This document shows positions 10,011 to 21,196 of a DNA stretch of 64,000 nucleotides, piece after piece. A model generated the notes under the pieces. The model was not told the DNA's origin and did no database searches. It worked only from the letters and a program-made list of their open reading frames with translations. The first letter of the stretch is position 1. The number at the start of each line of letters is the position of its first letter. The translations under genes were made by a program, and so were the position numbers. The stretch is from Brenneria salicis ATCC 15712 = DSM 30166 (GTDB lineage: Bacteria > Pseudomonadota > Gammaproteobacteria > Enterobacterales > Enterobacteriaceae): contig NZ_QNRY01000001.1 in the NCBI RefSeq assembly GCF_003315515.1, forward strand, positions 248,001 through 312,000. The letters are read 5' to 3'.

Positions 10011-10033
10011 AAACCCCGCGCGCAGCGGGGTTT
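10011..10033. terminator. bidirectional terminator between yajI and secF
   Basis: AAACCCCGC (10011-10019) and GCGGGGTTT (10025-10033) form a 9-bp GC-rich stem flanked by A and T runs. It lies between the convergent 3' ends of yajI and secF and can serve both strands. Confidence 0.85.
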
Positions 10034-10050
10034 AAATTGCATCTGATTGA

Positions 10051-11019
10051 TTAAGGCAGAATCGAAGGCTGATCCGCGCCCTCTTTTTCGACTTTCTGTA
10101 TCAGCAAGTGTTCGCGCTTCATACCCAGTTTCAACGCCAATGCCGATGCGACATAGATGGAAGACACCGTACCGATCGACACGCCGATCAGCATCGCCAG
10201 CGAGAAGCCTTCCAGCATCGCGCCGCCAAAGATATACAGCATCAACACCACCACCAGCGTGGTGGCGGAGGTCATGATGGTACGGCTCAGCGTCTGGGTC
10301 AGCGAGATATTCATGATTTCATAAGGCGTCCCGCGGCGGATCTTGCGGAAGTTCTCACGAATACGGTCCGACACCACGATGCTGTCGTTCAGCGAGTAGC
10401 CGATAACCGACATCAACGAGGCGACGATCGTCAGGTCAATCTCTATCTTGAAAAGCGACAATACCCCCAGCGTGATAATCACATCATGCGCGAGCGCAAT
10501 CACCGCCCCTAGCGCCAGACGCCACTCAAAGCGAAAACCGACATAGATCAGGATACAGATCAGCGCGCTCAGCAGCGCCATGCCGCCTGCCTGCGCCAGA
10601 TCGCTGCCCACGCTGGGACCAACAAACTCGATTCGTTTTACTGTCGCGTGTTGTTCCGTCCCGGCGTTGATCACGCTCAACACCCGGCTCCCCAACTCCT
10701 GACCGGATGTACCGACGCTTGGCGGCATACGCACCATGACGTCACGGCTGCTGCCGAAATTCTGGATCAGCGGATCGTTAAAACCGGCTTTTTCCAGCGA
10801 ATCACGGATCTGATCCAGATCGGCGGGTTTTTCGAGGTTGATCTCAATCACCGTACCGCCGGTGAAGTCCAACCCCCAGTTAAAACCACGTACGCCCATG
10901 ACGATCAGCGAGAGGATCAGCAACGAACCTGAAATCAGGAACGCCACATTGTCCCAACGCATAAAGTCATACACCTTGCGGCCGTAGTTGAGTTGTTCAA
11001 CAGTATAGTCCTGTGCCAC
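10051..11019 (-). CDS. secF: protein translocase subunit SecF
   Basis: Inner-membrane partner of SecD; the SecDF-YajC complex uses proton flow to aid SecYEG export on the periplasmic side. The 322-residue product has an N-terminal membrane helix, a periplasmic domain beginning [16 protein letters not shown], and five C-terminal helices of the RND/SecF fold, including [12 protein letters not shown] and [15 protein letters not shown]. The open frame extends to 11175 into secD, but the GTG at 11019, behind GAGGAG, gives the family N-terminus [10 protein letters not shown]. It is 10 bp after secD. Confidence 0.95.
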   Translation of the reverse strand: MAQDYTVEQLNYGRKVYDFMRWDNVAFLISGSLLILSLIVMGVRGFNWGLDFTGGTVIEINLEKPADLDQIRDSLEKAGFNDPLIQNFGSSRDVMVRMPPSVGTSGQELGSRVLSVINAGTEQHATVKRIEFVGPSVGSDLAQAGGMALLSALICILIYVGFRFEWRLALGAVIALAHDVIITLGVLSLFKIEIDLTIVASLMSVIGYSLNDSIVVSDRIRENFRKIRRGTPYEIMNISLTQTLSRTIMTSATTLVVVLMLYIFGGAMLEGFSLAMLIGVSIGTVSSIYVASALALKLGMKREHLLIQKVEKEGADQPSILP

Positions 11020-11029
11020 AACGCACTCC

Positions 11030-12877
11030 TCAGATTGACAGCTTGTTAATGCGTTTGCCGCCGTAAAGCAGGTTAACGATGGCACGAGTACCGACGATCG
11101 CCGTAAACATCGAGGTCGCCACCCCGATTGCCGTGGTGATGGCAAAACCTTTGATTGAACCCGTCCCCACAGCATAAAGGATCACGGCCGTAATCAAGGT
11201 CGTCAGGTTGGCATCCACGATACTGGAGAATGCGCCTTTGTAACCTTCGTGAATCGCTTGCTGGACTGAACGTCCGTTTTTCAGTTCTTCTTTAATACGC
11301 TCGTTTATCAATACGTTCGCATCAACAGCCACCGCCAGCGTCAATACAATACCGGCAATACCCGGCATGGTTAACGTTGCCCCCGGCAACAAGGACATGA
11401 TGCCGACGATCATCACCAGATTCGCCACCAGCGCGGTTGTCGCAATCACGCCGAATTTACGGTAGTACACCACCATAAAGACGATGGATGCGATCAAGCC
11501 CCACAAACAGGCTTCCAGACCCTGAGTGATATTCTGCATCCCCAGCGTCGGCCCGATGGTCCGCTCCTCCACAATCTGGATGGGCGCAATCAATGCGCCG
11601 GCGCGCAATAACAGGGAAAGCTGGCGGGCTTCATTCGGATTGTCGATGCCGGTGATACGGAAGCTGTTCCCCAGACGCGACTGGATCGTCGCCACGTTGA
11701 TCACTTCTTCCTGTTTCTCCAGAATCGCCCGTCCGGCGGCGTCTTTCTTGCCGCTGTCTTTGTATTCGACAAACAGCGTCGCCATCAGTTTGCCGATGCT
11801 GTCTTTGGTGAAGTTGGACATGGTGTTGCCGCCGGCGCTGTCCAGCGAAATATTCACCTGCGGACGGTTGTATTCATCCGTGCTCGACGTTGAATCCGTG
11901 ATGTGATCGCCCGTCAGAATCACACGCTTGAACAGCACGACCGGCGAACCGTCACGCATGTTTTTCACTTCGGAATCGCCCGGCACACGGCCATTGGCCG
12001 CCGCGGTCGCATCGGCATCGCTGTTCACCAGCCGGAATTCCAGCGTCGCCGTCGCGCCCAAAATTTCTTTGGCCCGCGCGGTGTCCTGGATGCCCGGCAA
12101 TTCAACCACAATGCGATCCGCGCCCTGACGTTGCACCAGCGGTTCGGCGACCCCCAGTTGGTTCACCCGGTTACGCAGGATATTGATGTTCTGCTGAACG
12201 GCATATTCACGCGCTTCACGCAGACGTTCATCGCTCATTACCGCCCGCAGCAGATTGCCGCTGCCGCCGCTGATGACCAAATCACGGTGGCGGGGCGTCA
12301 GATAGCTGACGCCTTCATCACGCGTCTGCCCATCGCGGAAACGGATTTCGACGCCATAGTTGTCGGTTTTACGCACTGCGGCGTAAGGAATATTTTTCTC
12401 ACGCAGATCGCTGCGTAAAGAATCCATCGCCTGCTCTTGCAGTTTACCCAGCGCCGTATCCATATCCACTTCCATCAGGAAGTGAACGCCGCCGCGCAGA
12501 TCAAGGCCGAGCTTCATCGGCTCCGCGCCCAGAACACGCAGCCAGGTCGGGGTAGCCGGCGCCAGGTTGAGCGCCACCACAAATTTGTCGCCCAATTCGC
12601 TCAGGAGGGCTTCGCGCGCACGGATCTGTACGTCCGGATTAGAGAAGCGAGCCAGAATCGCACCATTTTCCAATGCAATTGACTTACTGGTGATATTTTG
12701 TTCTTTTAGGACATTCTGGACTTGGATCAGCGTCGTTTCGCTGGCGGCGGTTCCCCGCGCGCCAGTAACTTGTACCGCCGGATCCTCACCATAGAGGTTA
12801 GGAAGCGCATAAAGCAGACCGATGACCAAAGCCACGATCAGCGTCAGGTACTTCCACAAAGGATAACGGTTTAACAC
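11030..12877 (-). CDS. secD: protein translocase subunit SecD
   Basis: Membrane-integrated export motor with SecF. At 615 residues from the GTG at 12877 it equals the E. coli length and begins with the expected [20 protein letters not shown] site precedes that GTG; a longer frame would need a TTG at 12901. There is one N-terminal membrane helix, a large periplasmic part containing [18 protein letters not shown], and five C-terminal helices with the [19 protein letters not shown] motif. Gene order yajC-secD-secF is canonical. Confidence 0.96.
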   Translation of the reverse strand: MLNRYPLWKYLTLIVALVIGLLYALPNLYGEDPAVQVTGARGTAASETTLIQVQNVLKEQNITSKSIALENGAILARFSNPDVQIRAREALLSELGDKFVVALNLAPATPTWLRVLGAEPMKLGLDLRGGVHFLMEVDMDTALGKLQEQAMDSLRSDLREKNIPYAAVRKTDNYGVEIRFRDGQTRDEGVSYLTPRHRDLVISGGSGNLLRAVMSDERLREAREYAVQQNINILRNRVNQLGVAEPLVQRQGADRIVVELPGIQDTARAKEILGATATLEFRLVNSDADATAAANGRVPGDSEVKNMRDGSPVVLFKRVILTGDHITDSTSSTDEYNRPQVNISLDSAGGNTMSNFTKDSIGKLMATLFVEYKDSGKKDAAGRAILEKQEEVINVATIQSRLGNSFRITGIDNPNEARQLSLLLRAGALIAPIQIVEERTIGPTLGMQNITQGLEACLWGLIASIVFMVVYYRKFGVIATTALVANLVMIVGIMSLLPGATLTMPGIAGIVLTLAVAVDANVLINERIKEELKNGRSVQQAIHEGYKGAFSSIVDANLTTLITAVILYAVGTGSIKGFAITTAIGVATSMFTAIVGTRAIVNLLYGGKRINKLSI

Positions 12878-12904
12878 GGCAGTTCCCTTCGGGAAAATCA
12901 AAAA

Positions 12905-13237
12905 TTACAGAGCCTTGATAGTGCCCTTCGGCAGCACGGCAGCCACGAAATCACGTTTGATGACCACTTCATTGGTTTCGTTCAGCGCAATGGCGATGTA
13001 GCCCGTCTCGGAAACTTTGGTCACACGGCCTACCAGACCGCCGGTGGTCAGGACTTCATCGCCCTTGCTGATGGAATCCATTAACTTTTTATGTTCCTTG
13101 GCGCGCTTTTGCTGAGGACGCAGGATCATAAAGTAGAAAATCAGACCGAAAACGGCCAGCATAATAACCAGAGAGTACGGGCTTCCCTGAGCCGGAGCGC
13201 CAGTTGCTGCCACAGCATCGGAGATAAAAAGACTCAT
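12905..13237 (-). CDS. yajC: Sec translocon accessory protein YajC
   Basis: Small single-pass membrane protein that co-purifies with SecDF. The 110-residue product has one hydrophobic helix (SLVIMLAVFGLIFYFMI, about 22-38) followed by RPQQKRAKEHKKLM and a beta-rich cytoplasmic tail with GDEVLTTGGLVGRV. It lies 83 bp after tgt and 27 bp before secD on the minus strand. Confidence 0.96.
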   Translation of the reverse strand: MSLFISDAVAATGAPAQGSPYSLVIMLAVFGLIFYFMILRPQQKRAKEHKKLMDSISKGDEVLTTGGLVGRVTKVSETGYIAIALNETNEVVIKRDFVAAVLPKGTIKAL

Positions 13238-13320
13238 TTATATTTCCTCTTTTTTGTCAAAAAGATAAGTTATCAAGACGACGAAATTGAATAATACAGG
13301 ATCCACATTAAAGCCAGCCG

Positions 13321-14466
<1,146 letters not shown>

Positions 14467-14477
14467 TTAGCCTCCGG

Positions 14478-14546
14478 CATCAGAAAAACAGTCTGATGGA
14501 TAGCAAAAAGAGGCGCATTCTAACAACCATCAAACCCGCACCACAA
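14478..14546 (-). promoter_or_regulatory. possible tgt promoter and leader hairpin
   Basis: On the minus strand upstream of tgt, TTGTGG (complement of 14541-14546) and TAGAAT (complement of 14517-14522) are 18 bp apart and resemble a sigma-70 promoter. Between it and the start codon, CATCAGA/TCTGATG (14478-14484 and 14492-14498) can form a 7-bp hairpin. Such a promoter would let tgt-yajC-secDF be transcribed despite the insertion upstream. This is inferred from sequence only. Confidence 0.35.
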
Positions 14547-14676
14547 GCCAGCCATCGCGCCTATTTAACTTTCACTTGTGTAAATTTTTATAGATTTATA
14601 CCGACAGGGTGCGCCTTCTGTCTAATTAGAGAACAACCATCAGTGCAAGGACGCGCCGTCTCCCTGACCTAAGATA

Positions 14677-14727
14677 ACAATAAGCAAATAAGATTATAAT
14701 TGACAATAAAGCTTATTTGCTTATTGT
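14677..14727 (+). promoter_or_regulatory. toxin-antitoxin promoter with 16-bp inverted-repeat operator
   Basis: The 16-mer ACAATAAGCAAATAAG at 14677-14692 is repeated as its exact reverse complement at 14712-14727, with 19 bases between. TTGACA (14700-14705) lies between the arms, and a -10-like TATTGT (14722-14727) 16 bp later lies inside the right arm. A dimeric HTH antitoxin bound here would block the promoter. The toxin ATG is 48 bp downstream of the right arm. Confidence 0.75.
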
Positions 14728-14775
14728 GTATAAGTATTACCAAGCAAGGTATGGTTCTGTAAAAACTGAGGGATT

Positions 14776-15036
14776 ATGGTTCTGGTTAGTTGGTCAAAAC
14801 GGGCATTAAAACAACTCGGCGCGATTGACACCAGATACCGGAAACGCATCAAGGATAAAGCAGGCGAATTAACCCGCTTTCCTGATGTGAAACTGGATCT
14901 GAAAAAGCTCGAATTATCCGGCAAACAGTATAGATTAAGGGTTGGCGATTACCGTATCCTCTTTGAGTTAATCGACGGCACACCGCAAATTTGCGAGATA
15001 CTTGAAGTCAAGCGCAGAACGTCAACAACATACTGA
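14776..15036 (+). CDS. RelE/ParE-family toxin
   Basis: An 86-residue protein with the compact ParE/RelE fold signature: N-terminal basic helices (SWSKRALKQLGAID, RYRKRIKDKAGEL), then KKLELSGKQYRLRVGDYRILFEL, the usual core of YafQ/HigB/StbE-like toxins. Family members cleave mRNA at the ribosome or poison gyrase; which one applies here cannot be told. A GAGGG site precedes the ATG. The toxin comes before its antitoxin, as in higBA, and both oppose the queA/tgt direction. Confidence 0.8.
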   Translation: MVLVSWSKRALKQLGAIDTRYRKRIKDKAGELTRFPDVKLDLKKLELSGKQYRLRVGDYRILFELIDGTPQICEILEVKRRTSTTY

Positions 15037-15106
15037 AGCGGGGAAACCAACCCAATTCCTAAATTGAAAGATATTTCGCCAACCGAAATTAAATGTTGGA
15101 GCGACA

Positions 15107-15478
15107 ATGAGCATACAAGTTATACACGACAAAAATGGCAACCCTGAGTACGCCGTGGTTCCATACGAACTGTATCAACGCCTGATTGCCAATTCAGATG
15201 ATGGCGCGCTTTATGAGAGTGTTCCTTATGTGTCTGACGATGATGATGACGTTACCATTCCTCACAATGTGGTCAGTATCCATATCGATCAGGATGTGAG
15301 CATACAGGCAGCATGGAGAATTTTACGAGGAATGTCGCAACAGGAAGTGGCTAAAGCTCTCGGCATTACCCAGGCCGCCGTTTCTCAACTGGAGTCACCT
15401 GATTCAAAACCACAGAAACGCACCAGAAAAAAACTGGCTGAACTGTACGATTGCAAACCAGAACAATTAATTCTGTGA
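15107..15478 (+). CDS. XRE-family antitoxin with N-terminal toxin-binding segment
   Basis: A 123-residue protein. Residues 1-60 (MSIQVIHDKNGNPEYAVVPY followed by an acidic DDDDD stretch) resemble the toxin-neutralising part of RelB/Phd-type antitoxins. Residues about 65-123 form a Cro/C1 helix-turn-helix with the recognition segment GMSQQEVAKALGITQAAVSQLE. It is expected to neutralise the upstream toxin and to repress the operon through the 16-bp inverted repeat. It is 70 bp after the toxin and preceded by GGAGCG. Confidence 0.8.
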   Translation: MSIQVIHDKNGNPEYAVVPYELYQRLIANSDDGALYESVPYVSDDDDDVTIPHNVVSIHIDQDVSIQAAWRILRGMSQQEVAKALGITQAAVSQLESPDSKPQKRTRKKLAELYDCKPEQLIL

Positions 15479-15614
15479 TCAGCAGCCCGGTCCCGTCCGG
15501 GTTATACGTTCCCTTTTCTCGCGCTACGCTCCCGATCGCCTCTGCAATAACCGCGTACATAGTGCCGGAGTTCGTTACGCCATCAATTTCAATTTAGCGG
15601 CGAAGGCAGGTAAT

Positions 15615-16685
15615 TCAGGAATCGACCTGTTCCTGTTCAGCCTGCGGATTTCGCGTGATGAACATCGCGTCTCCATAGCTGAAAAAACGATATTGCTCAG
15701 CCACCGCTTGCCGGTAGGCGGACATCGTATGTTGATATCCGGCGAACGCCGCGACCAGCATAATCAATGTCGATTCAGGCAGATGGAAATTGGTGATGAG
15801 TGCGTCGATCACCTGATAGCGGTAGCCGGGATAGATAAAGATACGGGTATCGCCAAAAAACGGGGCGAGCAGCGCGTCCTGACTGGCCTGGGCCGCGCTC
15901 TCCAGCGAGCGGACCGAGGTGGTTCCCACCGCGATGACCCGATTGCCGCGGGCTTTACACGCCAGCACCGCATCGACGACATCCTGCGGTACTTCGGCAT
16001 ATTCAGCGTGCATCACATGATCCTCGATCGTCTCAACGCGCACCGGCTGAAAAGTTCCCGCGCCAACGTGCAGCGTCACGAAGGCCATCTGCACGCCTTT
16101 TTCCCGTAAAGCCGCCAGCATCGGTTCATCGAAATGCAACCCCGCGGTGGGCGCCGCCACCGCGCCCGGACGCTGACTGTAGACCGTCTGATAGAGTTCG
16201 CGGTCAGACTCCTCGTCTGGCCGATCAATATAAGGCGGCAACGGGATATGGCCGATATCATTGAGGATCGCCAATACGTCGCGGGCATCATCAAAATGCA
16301 GTTCAAACAACGCATCGTGACGCGCCGCCATCGTTGCCCTGACGCTTTCATCATCACCCAGCAACAGCGCCGCGCCAGGCTTCGGCGCTTTTGACGCGCG
16401 CACATGCGCCAGAACGCGGTGCTCATCCAGTACACGCTCAACCAGCACTTCGAGCTTGCCGCCGCTAGCCTTGCGGCCAAACAGCCGGGCCGGGATCACC
16501 CGCGTATTGTTGAAGACCAGCAAATCGCCGGCATCCAGTTCATCCAATAAGTCGGTAAAGATGCCATGCGTCAGATTTCCCGTCGGCCCATCCAGCGACA
16601 ACAGGTGGCAACCGCTGCGCTGCGCTTGCGGATAACGGGCAATCAGTGATTGGGGAAGGTCAAATGAAAAATCGGCAACGCGCAT
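15615..16685 (-). CDS. queA: tRNA preQ1(34) S-adenosylmethionine ribosyltransferase-isomerase
   Basis: Transfers and isomerises the ribosyl part of S-adenosylmethionine to preQ1-tRNA, making epoxyqueuosine. At 356 residues it is the E. coli length, with diagnostic segments [41 protein letters not shown]-like [11 protein letters not shown] and the C-terminal [13 protein letters not shown] [18 protein letters not shown]. It acts after Tgt, yet tgt lies 1.1 kb downstream beyond the toxin-antitoxin pair. Divergent from acpH. Confidence 0.97.
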   Translation of the reverse strand: MRVADFSFDLPQSLIARYPQAQRSGCHLLSLDGPTGNLTHGIFTDLLDELDAGDLLVFNNTRVIPARLFGRKASGGKLEVLVERVLDEHRVLAHVRASKAPKPGAALLLGDDESVRATMAARHDALFELHFDDARDVLAILNDIGHIPLPPYIDRPDEESDRELYQTVYSQRPGAVAAPTAGLHFDEPMLAALREKGVQMAFVTLHVGAGTFQPVRVETIEDHVMHAEYAEVPQDVVDAVLACKARGNRVIAVGTTSVRSLESAAQASQDALLAPFFGDTRIFIYPGYRYQVIDALITNFHLPESTLIMLVAAFAGYQHTMSAYRQAVAEQYRFFSYGDAMFITRNPQAEQEQVDS

Positions 16686-16797
16686 GGCAATTCACTTAGC
16701 TGTTTCATACATTAAAAATGGGCGGCCTAGTCTAGAGCCGTGCGCGTCCGGCTGCAAGAAATAAGCACTGCGTCACAGAATGCATTATACTGGCGCG

Positions 16798-17379
16798 ATG
16801 AATTTTCTTGCTCACCTCCATTTAGCCACGCTCGCCGACAGTTCGCTGTTAGGCAATTTGATGGCGGATTTCGTTCGCGGTGATCCTCAGGATAGTTATG
16901 CGGCGGAGGTTGTCTCCGGTATCCGTTTACATCGCCGGGTTGATGTCCTGACCGATAGCCTTGCGGAAGTCAGACTGGCGCGTCAGTATTTCAGCGACAT
17001 TCACCGCCGGGTCGCGCCGATCACGCTTGACGTGCTGTGGGATCATTTTCTGGCGAAACATTGGCAGCAGGTGGAACCCGCGCTTCCGCTGGCTGCGTTC
17101 GTCAACCAAGCCCGGTTGCAAATTACGCCGCATCTGGCGCAAACGCCCGAGGGCTTCCAGCATCTGAATCGCTATCTTTGGCCGGAGCGTTGGCTGGAAC
17201 GGTACGCGGAGTTGCCGTTTATCGCCGATGTTCTGCACCGAATGGCGGTAAGACGGCCCAAACTGGCAGCCTTATCCGGTTCATTCAGCGATATTGAGCG
17301 GCACTATCTTCAATTTGAAACGCTCTTCTGGCAATTTTATCCGGTGATGATGCATCTAGCGAAGATACGGCAACTATAA
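16798..17379 (+). CDS. acpH: acyl carrier protein phosphodiesterase
   Basis: Removes the 4'-phosphopantetheine group from holo-ACP. The 193-residue, HD-like helical protein keeps [25 protein letters not shown] and [13 protein letters not shown], whose His and Asp residues bind metal. The open frame starts earlier at 16780, but the ATG at 16798 gives the family N-terminus. Divergent from queA, the same arrangement as E. coli acpH(yajB)-queA. Confidence 0.94.
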   Translation: MNFLAHLHLATLADSSLLGNLMADFVRGDPQDSYAAEVVSGIRLHRRVDVLTDSLAEVRLARQYFSDIHRRVAPITLDVLWDHFLAKHWQQVEPALPLAAFVNQARLQITPHLAQTPEGFQHLNRYLWPERWLERYAELPFIADVLHRMAVRRPKLAALSGSFSDIERHYLQFETLFWQFYPVMMHLAKIRQL

Positions 17380-17566
17380 GAAAGTCGGTTGTTCGGTCAT
17401 TGGAGCAGGTTATATAAGGCGTTGATATGTTCTGCCGATTTATTCAATCGTTGAAAGCTATCTCATCGATTGGTTCGTTTGACTATATTCGCCCGGCCAG
17501 AATCCCCATACTGAGTGTTGATTTCGGTAATCCATCCACCATTAACAACAATTTACAGGAGTAATT

Positions 17567-18169
17567 ATGGTCCTGGTAACTCGTGAAGCCCCTGACTTCA
17601 CCGCTGCCGCTGTTTTAGGTAGTGGCGAAATCGTTGAAAATTTTAATCTGAAAAAACACATCAACGGTAAACCGGCGGTGATCTTCTTCTGGCCGATGGA
17701 TTTCACTTTCGTTTGCCCGTCAGAACTGATCGCCTTCGATCACCGTTATGCTGAATTCCAAAAACGCGGCGTTGAAGTGGTCGGCGTCTCCTTCGACTCT
17801 GAATTCGTTCACAACGCATGGCGTAAAACCCCGGTAGACAAAGGCGGCATTGGTGAAGTGAAATATGCCATGGTTGCTGATATCAAGCGTGAAATCCAGA
17901 AAGCCTACGGCATCGAACACCCGGACGCGGGCGTGGCGCTGCGTGGTTCTTTCCTGATCGATAAAAACGGTATTGTTCGCCACCAGGTGGTTAACGATCT
18001 GCCGCTGGGCCGTAACATTGATGAAATGCTGCGTATGGTTGACGCGCTGCAATTCCACGAAGAACATGGCGAAGTCTGCCCTGCCCAGTGGGAGAAAGGG
18101 AAAACCGGTATGGGCGCATCGCCGGACGGCGTAGCGAAATACCTGTCTGAAAACGCAGACAAACTGTAA
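17567..18169 (+). CDS. typical 2-Cys peroxiredoxin (AhpC/TSA family)
   Basis: Thiol peroxidase that reduces hydrogen peroxide and organic peroxides in the cytoplasm. The peroxidatic Cys50 lies in DFTFVCPSE and the resolving Cys171 in GEVCPAQW, so it is a typical 2-Cys enzyme of 200 residues. The gene is called tsaA or ahpC/prxC in related enterobacteria. It follows acpH by 187 bp and has an AGGAG site. No ahpF is adjacent, so the reductant is probably thioredoxin or another partner. Confidence 0.93.
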   Translation: MVLVTREAPDFTAAAVLGSGEIVENFNLKKHINGKPAVIFFWPMDFTFVCPSELIAFDHRYAEFQKRGVEVVGVSFDSEFVHNAWRKTPVDKGGIGEVKYAMVADIKREIQKAYGIEHPDAGVALRGSFLIDKNGIVRHQVVNDLPLGRNIDEMLRMVDALQFHEEHGEVCPAQWEKGKTGMGASPDGVAKYLSENADKL

Positions 18170-18204
18170 TTCTCCGCTCGTTCCTGCTTAGCACGCGACA
18201 GCCA

Positions 18205-18235
18205 AAAGCCGGTTGGTTCAAACAATCGGCTTTTT
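18205..18235 (+). terminator. terminator after the peroxiredoxin gene
   Basis: AAAGCCGGTTG pairs with CAATCGGCTTT (one G-T pair) around a short loop and is followed by a T run (18231-18235), 36 bp after the stop codon. This is a classical intrinsic terminator. Confidence 0.8.
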
Positions 18236-18424
18236 ACTTTTGATACCCGCCCCACTCGGTCGTCCTCATTTCCGCTCATATGCAGCATGACGCTATTTTT
18301 CATCTTTCCCTAAAACAAATTTCCCCCCAACAACCCTTCTCAGAACAAAAGGTTGACTGAACACGCCGATCCCTTAGCCTTACATTGACTTACTATTAAC
18401 GCAGACGGGAAAAAAGGAGAATAC

Positions 18425-19696
18425 ATGCAACAAAACCTGGCGCTGTGGCTGGAAAATGAAGGGATGCAACACGCGGGCATCATTGCATTACTGATTGTTG
18501 TCGGACTGATCCTGCTGATTTCAGCCATCATCCATCTGATTTTTCATCAGATAGTGTTGAAAAAGATGGTATTACGTTCAGTACATAAAACGGAAACCAC
18601 CGGCGCGCCCGGTTGGAAACAAGCGTTAAGCCAACATAATCTGTTTAATCGTCTGGCCTTTCTGCTTCAGGGCGTCATTCTCAATATTCAGGTCGTGCTG
18701 TGGCTGCCGTCCCAGAGTGAAACCCGTGAAGCGCTGGTGATCTGTTCCCAGGTCTGGATCATGGTTTTCGCGTTGCTGGTGCTGTTCTCACTCCTTGATA
18801 TTCTGCTGGCCGTCTCCGCGCGTTCAACTATCGCCACCCAACTGCCGCTGCGGGGGATATTTCAAAGTCTGAAACTGATCGCCACCATCGTGATCGGCAT
18901 CATGGTGGTGTCATTGCTGATTGGAAAATCGCCGTTGATTCTCATCAGTGGCTTGGGTGCCATGACCGCCGTCCTAATGCTGATTTTCAAAGATCCGATT
19001 ATGGGCCTGGTGGCCGGTATCCAGCTTTCAGCCAACGACATGTTGTTGTTGGGGGACTGGCTGGAAATGCCGAAATACGGCGCCGACGGCGCGGTAATCG
19101 ATATCGGGCTGACCACGGTTAAAGTCAAAAACTGGGACAATACCATCACCACCATTCCTACCTATGCCTTGATATCGGACTCATTCAAAAACTGGCGCGC
19201 GATGTCGGAATCAGGGGGACGGCGCATCAAGCGTAGCGTCAACATTGATACCACCAGCGTACATTTCATGACCGAAAGCGAACGTGAGCGGCTGCTGCGC
19301 AGCAAGCTGCTTTCACCCTATATCGAGAATAAAACCAGTGAGTTGCAGCAGCACAATACGCAATCGAATATTGACCTCAATTCACCGCTCAACGGACGTC
19401 GGCTAACCAATCTGGGCACCTTCCGCGCTTATCTTCAGGCTTATCTGCGGGCGCATCCGGGGATCCATAACGGCATGATGCTGATGGTGCGTCAGTTGGC
19501 GCCAACGCCGGAAGGCCTGCCGCTGGAAATTTATGCCTTTACCAATACTACCGTCTGGGTGGAGTACGAAGGCATACAGGCGGATATATTTGATCACCTG
19601 TTTGCGGTGCTGCCCGAATTCGATCTGCGCGTGCATCAGACGCCCACAGGACATGATATGCAAGCGCTGGCGCAGCAGGTCATTTCGGCCCGTTAA
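18425..19696 (+). CDS. ybdG: mechanosensitive channel of the MscS family, YbdG-type
   Basis: Inner-membrane miniconductance mechanosensitive channel relieving osmotic stress. The 423-residue product has about five hydrophobic segments in its first 200 residues; the pore-lining helix and beta domain are [27 protein letters not shown] followed by [20 protein letters not shown]. The MscS core is thus near residues 160-270, with a longer C-terminal domain typical of YbdG. An AAGGAG site precedes the ATG. Confidence 0.88.
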   Translation: MQQNLALWLENEGMQHAGIIALLIVVGLILLISAIIHLIFHQIVLKKMVLRSVHKTETTGAPGWKQALSQHNLFNRLAFLLQGVILNIQVVLWLPSQSETREALVICSQVWIMVFALLVLFSLLDILLAVSARSTIATQLPLRGIFQSLKLIATIVIGIMVVSLLIGKSPLILISGLGAMTAVLMLIFKDPIMGLVAGIQLSANDMLLLGDWLEMPKYGADGAVIDIGLTTVKVKNWDNTITTIPTYALISDSFKNWRAMSESGGRRIKRSVNIDTTSVHFMTESERERLLRSKLLSPYIENKTSELQQHNTQSNIDLNSPLNGRRLTNLGTFRAYLQAYLRAHPGIHNGMMLMVRQLAPTPEGLPLEIYAFTNTTVWVEYEGIQADIFDHLFAVLPEFDLRVHQTPTGHDMQALAQQVISAR

Positions 19697-19703
19697 AAAC
19701 AAA

Positions 19704-19731
19704 CGGGGATGAAGCGTTCACTTCATCCCCG
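19704..19731 (-). terminator. terminator downstream of proY
   Basis: CGGGGATGAAG (19704-19714) / CTTCATCCCCG (19721-19731), a perfect 11-bp stem with a 6-base loop. On the minus strand it is followed by a T-rich tract, so it mainly ends proY transcription; it may also slow ybdG transcripts arriving from the other side. Confidence 0.75.
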
Positions 19732-19759
19732 CGCCACCCCGCATCAGCGGATTTTTATA

Positions 19760-21121
19760 TCATTGCCGCTGATATCGCGTCTTAATCATGTAGCCAATCA
19801 GCAGCAGGACAATCCAGATAACGCCGACATAAAGCGAAACCCGCGTATCGGGGAAGTAACCGATCAGGCCAATGATAAAGATCAGGAACAGGATGCCGAA
19901 AGCTGAAGTGATGGCCCCGCCACGCAACGGGAACGCCAGCGCCTTCACTTCATCACGGCTCAGACCGAGGCGAAAAGCAATCTGGGAGAACAGGATCATG
20001 ATCCACACCCAGACGGTGGCGAACGTCGCCAGCGATGCGATCACCAGGAATACTTTCCCCGGCATGATGTAGTTCAGGTATACCGCGACCAACAATGCCA
20101 GCATCATGACGACGACCGTCACCCAGGGAATGCCGCGCGTCGAAATGCGGCTGAACACTTTCGGCGCATGGCCTTGTTGCGCCATACCGTGCAGCATACG
20201 TCCCACGCCAAATACATTGCTATTGATAGCCGAAAGGGACGCGGTGATGACGACGAAATTCAGGATACCGGCGGCGGCGGGAATGCCCATATTCTGGAAC
20301 GTCAGCACAAAAGGACTACCGTTGGTGCCAACTTGATCCCACGGGTAAATCGACATGATGACGAACAACGTGCCGACATAAAACACCAGAATGCGCCACG
20401 GCACCGAGTTAATGGCGCGCGGGATGGATTTCTTCGGTTCCTGCGCTTCACCTGCCGTAATCCCGATGATTTCCACGCCGCCATAAGCGAACATCACCAG
20501 TTGCAGAGAAAGGATCATGCCCATCACGCCATTGCTGAAGAACCCGCCATTGGTCCACAAATTATGGATCCCGGTCGGTTCGCCGCCGTTGCCGATCCCC
20601 CAGATGATGATGCCGAAACCAGCGACGATCATGATGATAATGGTGGCGACTTTGAAGAAAGAGAGCCAGAACTCCAGTTCACCGAAGGCTTTCACATTCA
20701 TCAGATTGATGGCGCCGATGATCAGCACCACGCTCAGCACCCACACCCAATGCGGTACAGCCGGGAACCAGACGCCCATATAAATGCCGAAAGCGGTCAC
20801 ATCGGCGATGGCGACAATCAGCATCTCGAAACAGTAGGTCCAACCGGTGATATAGCCGGCCAACGGGCCAAGATAATCCTGCGCATAACGCGAGAAAGAA
20901 CTGGACTGCGGGTTATTGACGGACATCTCTCCCAGCGCCCGCATGATGATATAAGCCACCACCCCGCCGATCAGGTAAGCCAGCAATACGCTGGGTCCCG
21001 CCATTTGAATGGCGCTGGCCGAACCATAAAAAAGGCCGGTACCAATCGCCGAACCCAGAGCGATAAAACGAATATGCCGCGTACTTAACCCACGCCTGAG
21101 CTTAGCGGATTGTTGTTCCAT
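19760..21121 (-). CDS. proY: proline-specific permease ProY
   Basis: Amino-acid/polyamine/organocation permease of the inner membrane with 12 predicted helices, close to E. coli ProY. The 453-residue product starts [23 protein letters not shown], and [13 protein letters not shown] is the first-helix substrate motif of the family. The open frame extends to 21184, but the ATG at 21121 is the family start. It is downstream of brnQ, as in the E. coli phoBR-brnQ-proY order. Exact substrate is inferred from homology. Confidence 0.92.
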   Translation of the reverse strand: MEQQSAKLRRGLSTRHIRFIALGSAIGTGLFYGSASAIQMAGPSVLLAYLIGGVVAYIIMRALGEMSVNNPQSSSFSRYAQDYLGPLAGYITGWTYCFEMLIVAIADVTAFGIYMGVWFPAVPHWVWVLSVVLIIGAINLMNVKAFGELEFWLSFFKVATIIIMIVAGFGIIIWGIGNGGEPTGIHNLWTNGGFFSNGVMGMILSLQLVMFAYGGVEIIGITAGEAQEPKKSIPRAINSVPWRILVFYVGTLFVIMSIYPWDQVGTNGSPFVLTFQNMGIPAAAGILNFVVITASLSAINSNVFGVGRMLHGMAQQGHAPKVFSRISTRGIPWVTVVVMMLALLVAVYLNYIMPGKVFLVIASLATFATVWVWIMILFSQIAFRLGLSRDEVKALAFPLRGGAITSAFGILFLIFIIGLIGYFPDTRVSLYVGVIWIVLLLIGYMIKTRYQRQ

Positions 21122-21151
21122 AGATAAGTAACCTGTCTGCCAAAAGAAAAA

Positions 21152-21172
21152 CCACAGGCGCCCGGCCTGTGG
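21152..21172 (-). terminator. terminator between brnQ and proY
   Basis: CCACAGGC/GCCTGTGG, an 8-bp stem with a 5-base loop, followed on the minus strand by a T-rich run (complement of 21139-21150). It lies after the brnQ stop, so proY expression either depends on read-through or on a promoter in this short gap. Confidence 0.8.
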
Positions 21173-21196
21173 TACGTAAATCAAAAGCGAACCCGA

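Noticed and set aside
20168..21088. 306-residue plus-strand open frame opposite proY
   Set aside because: His/Asp/Arg-rich composition is typical of an antisense shadow of a membrane protein gene, and proY on the other strand is a clear match.
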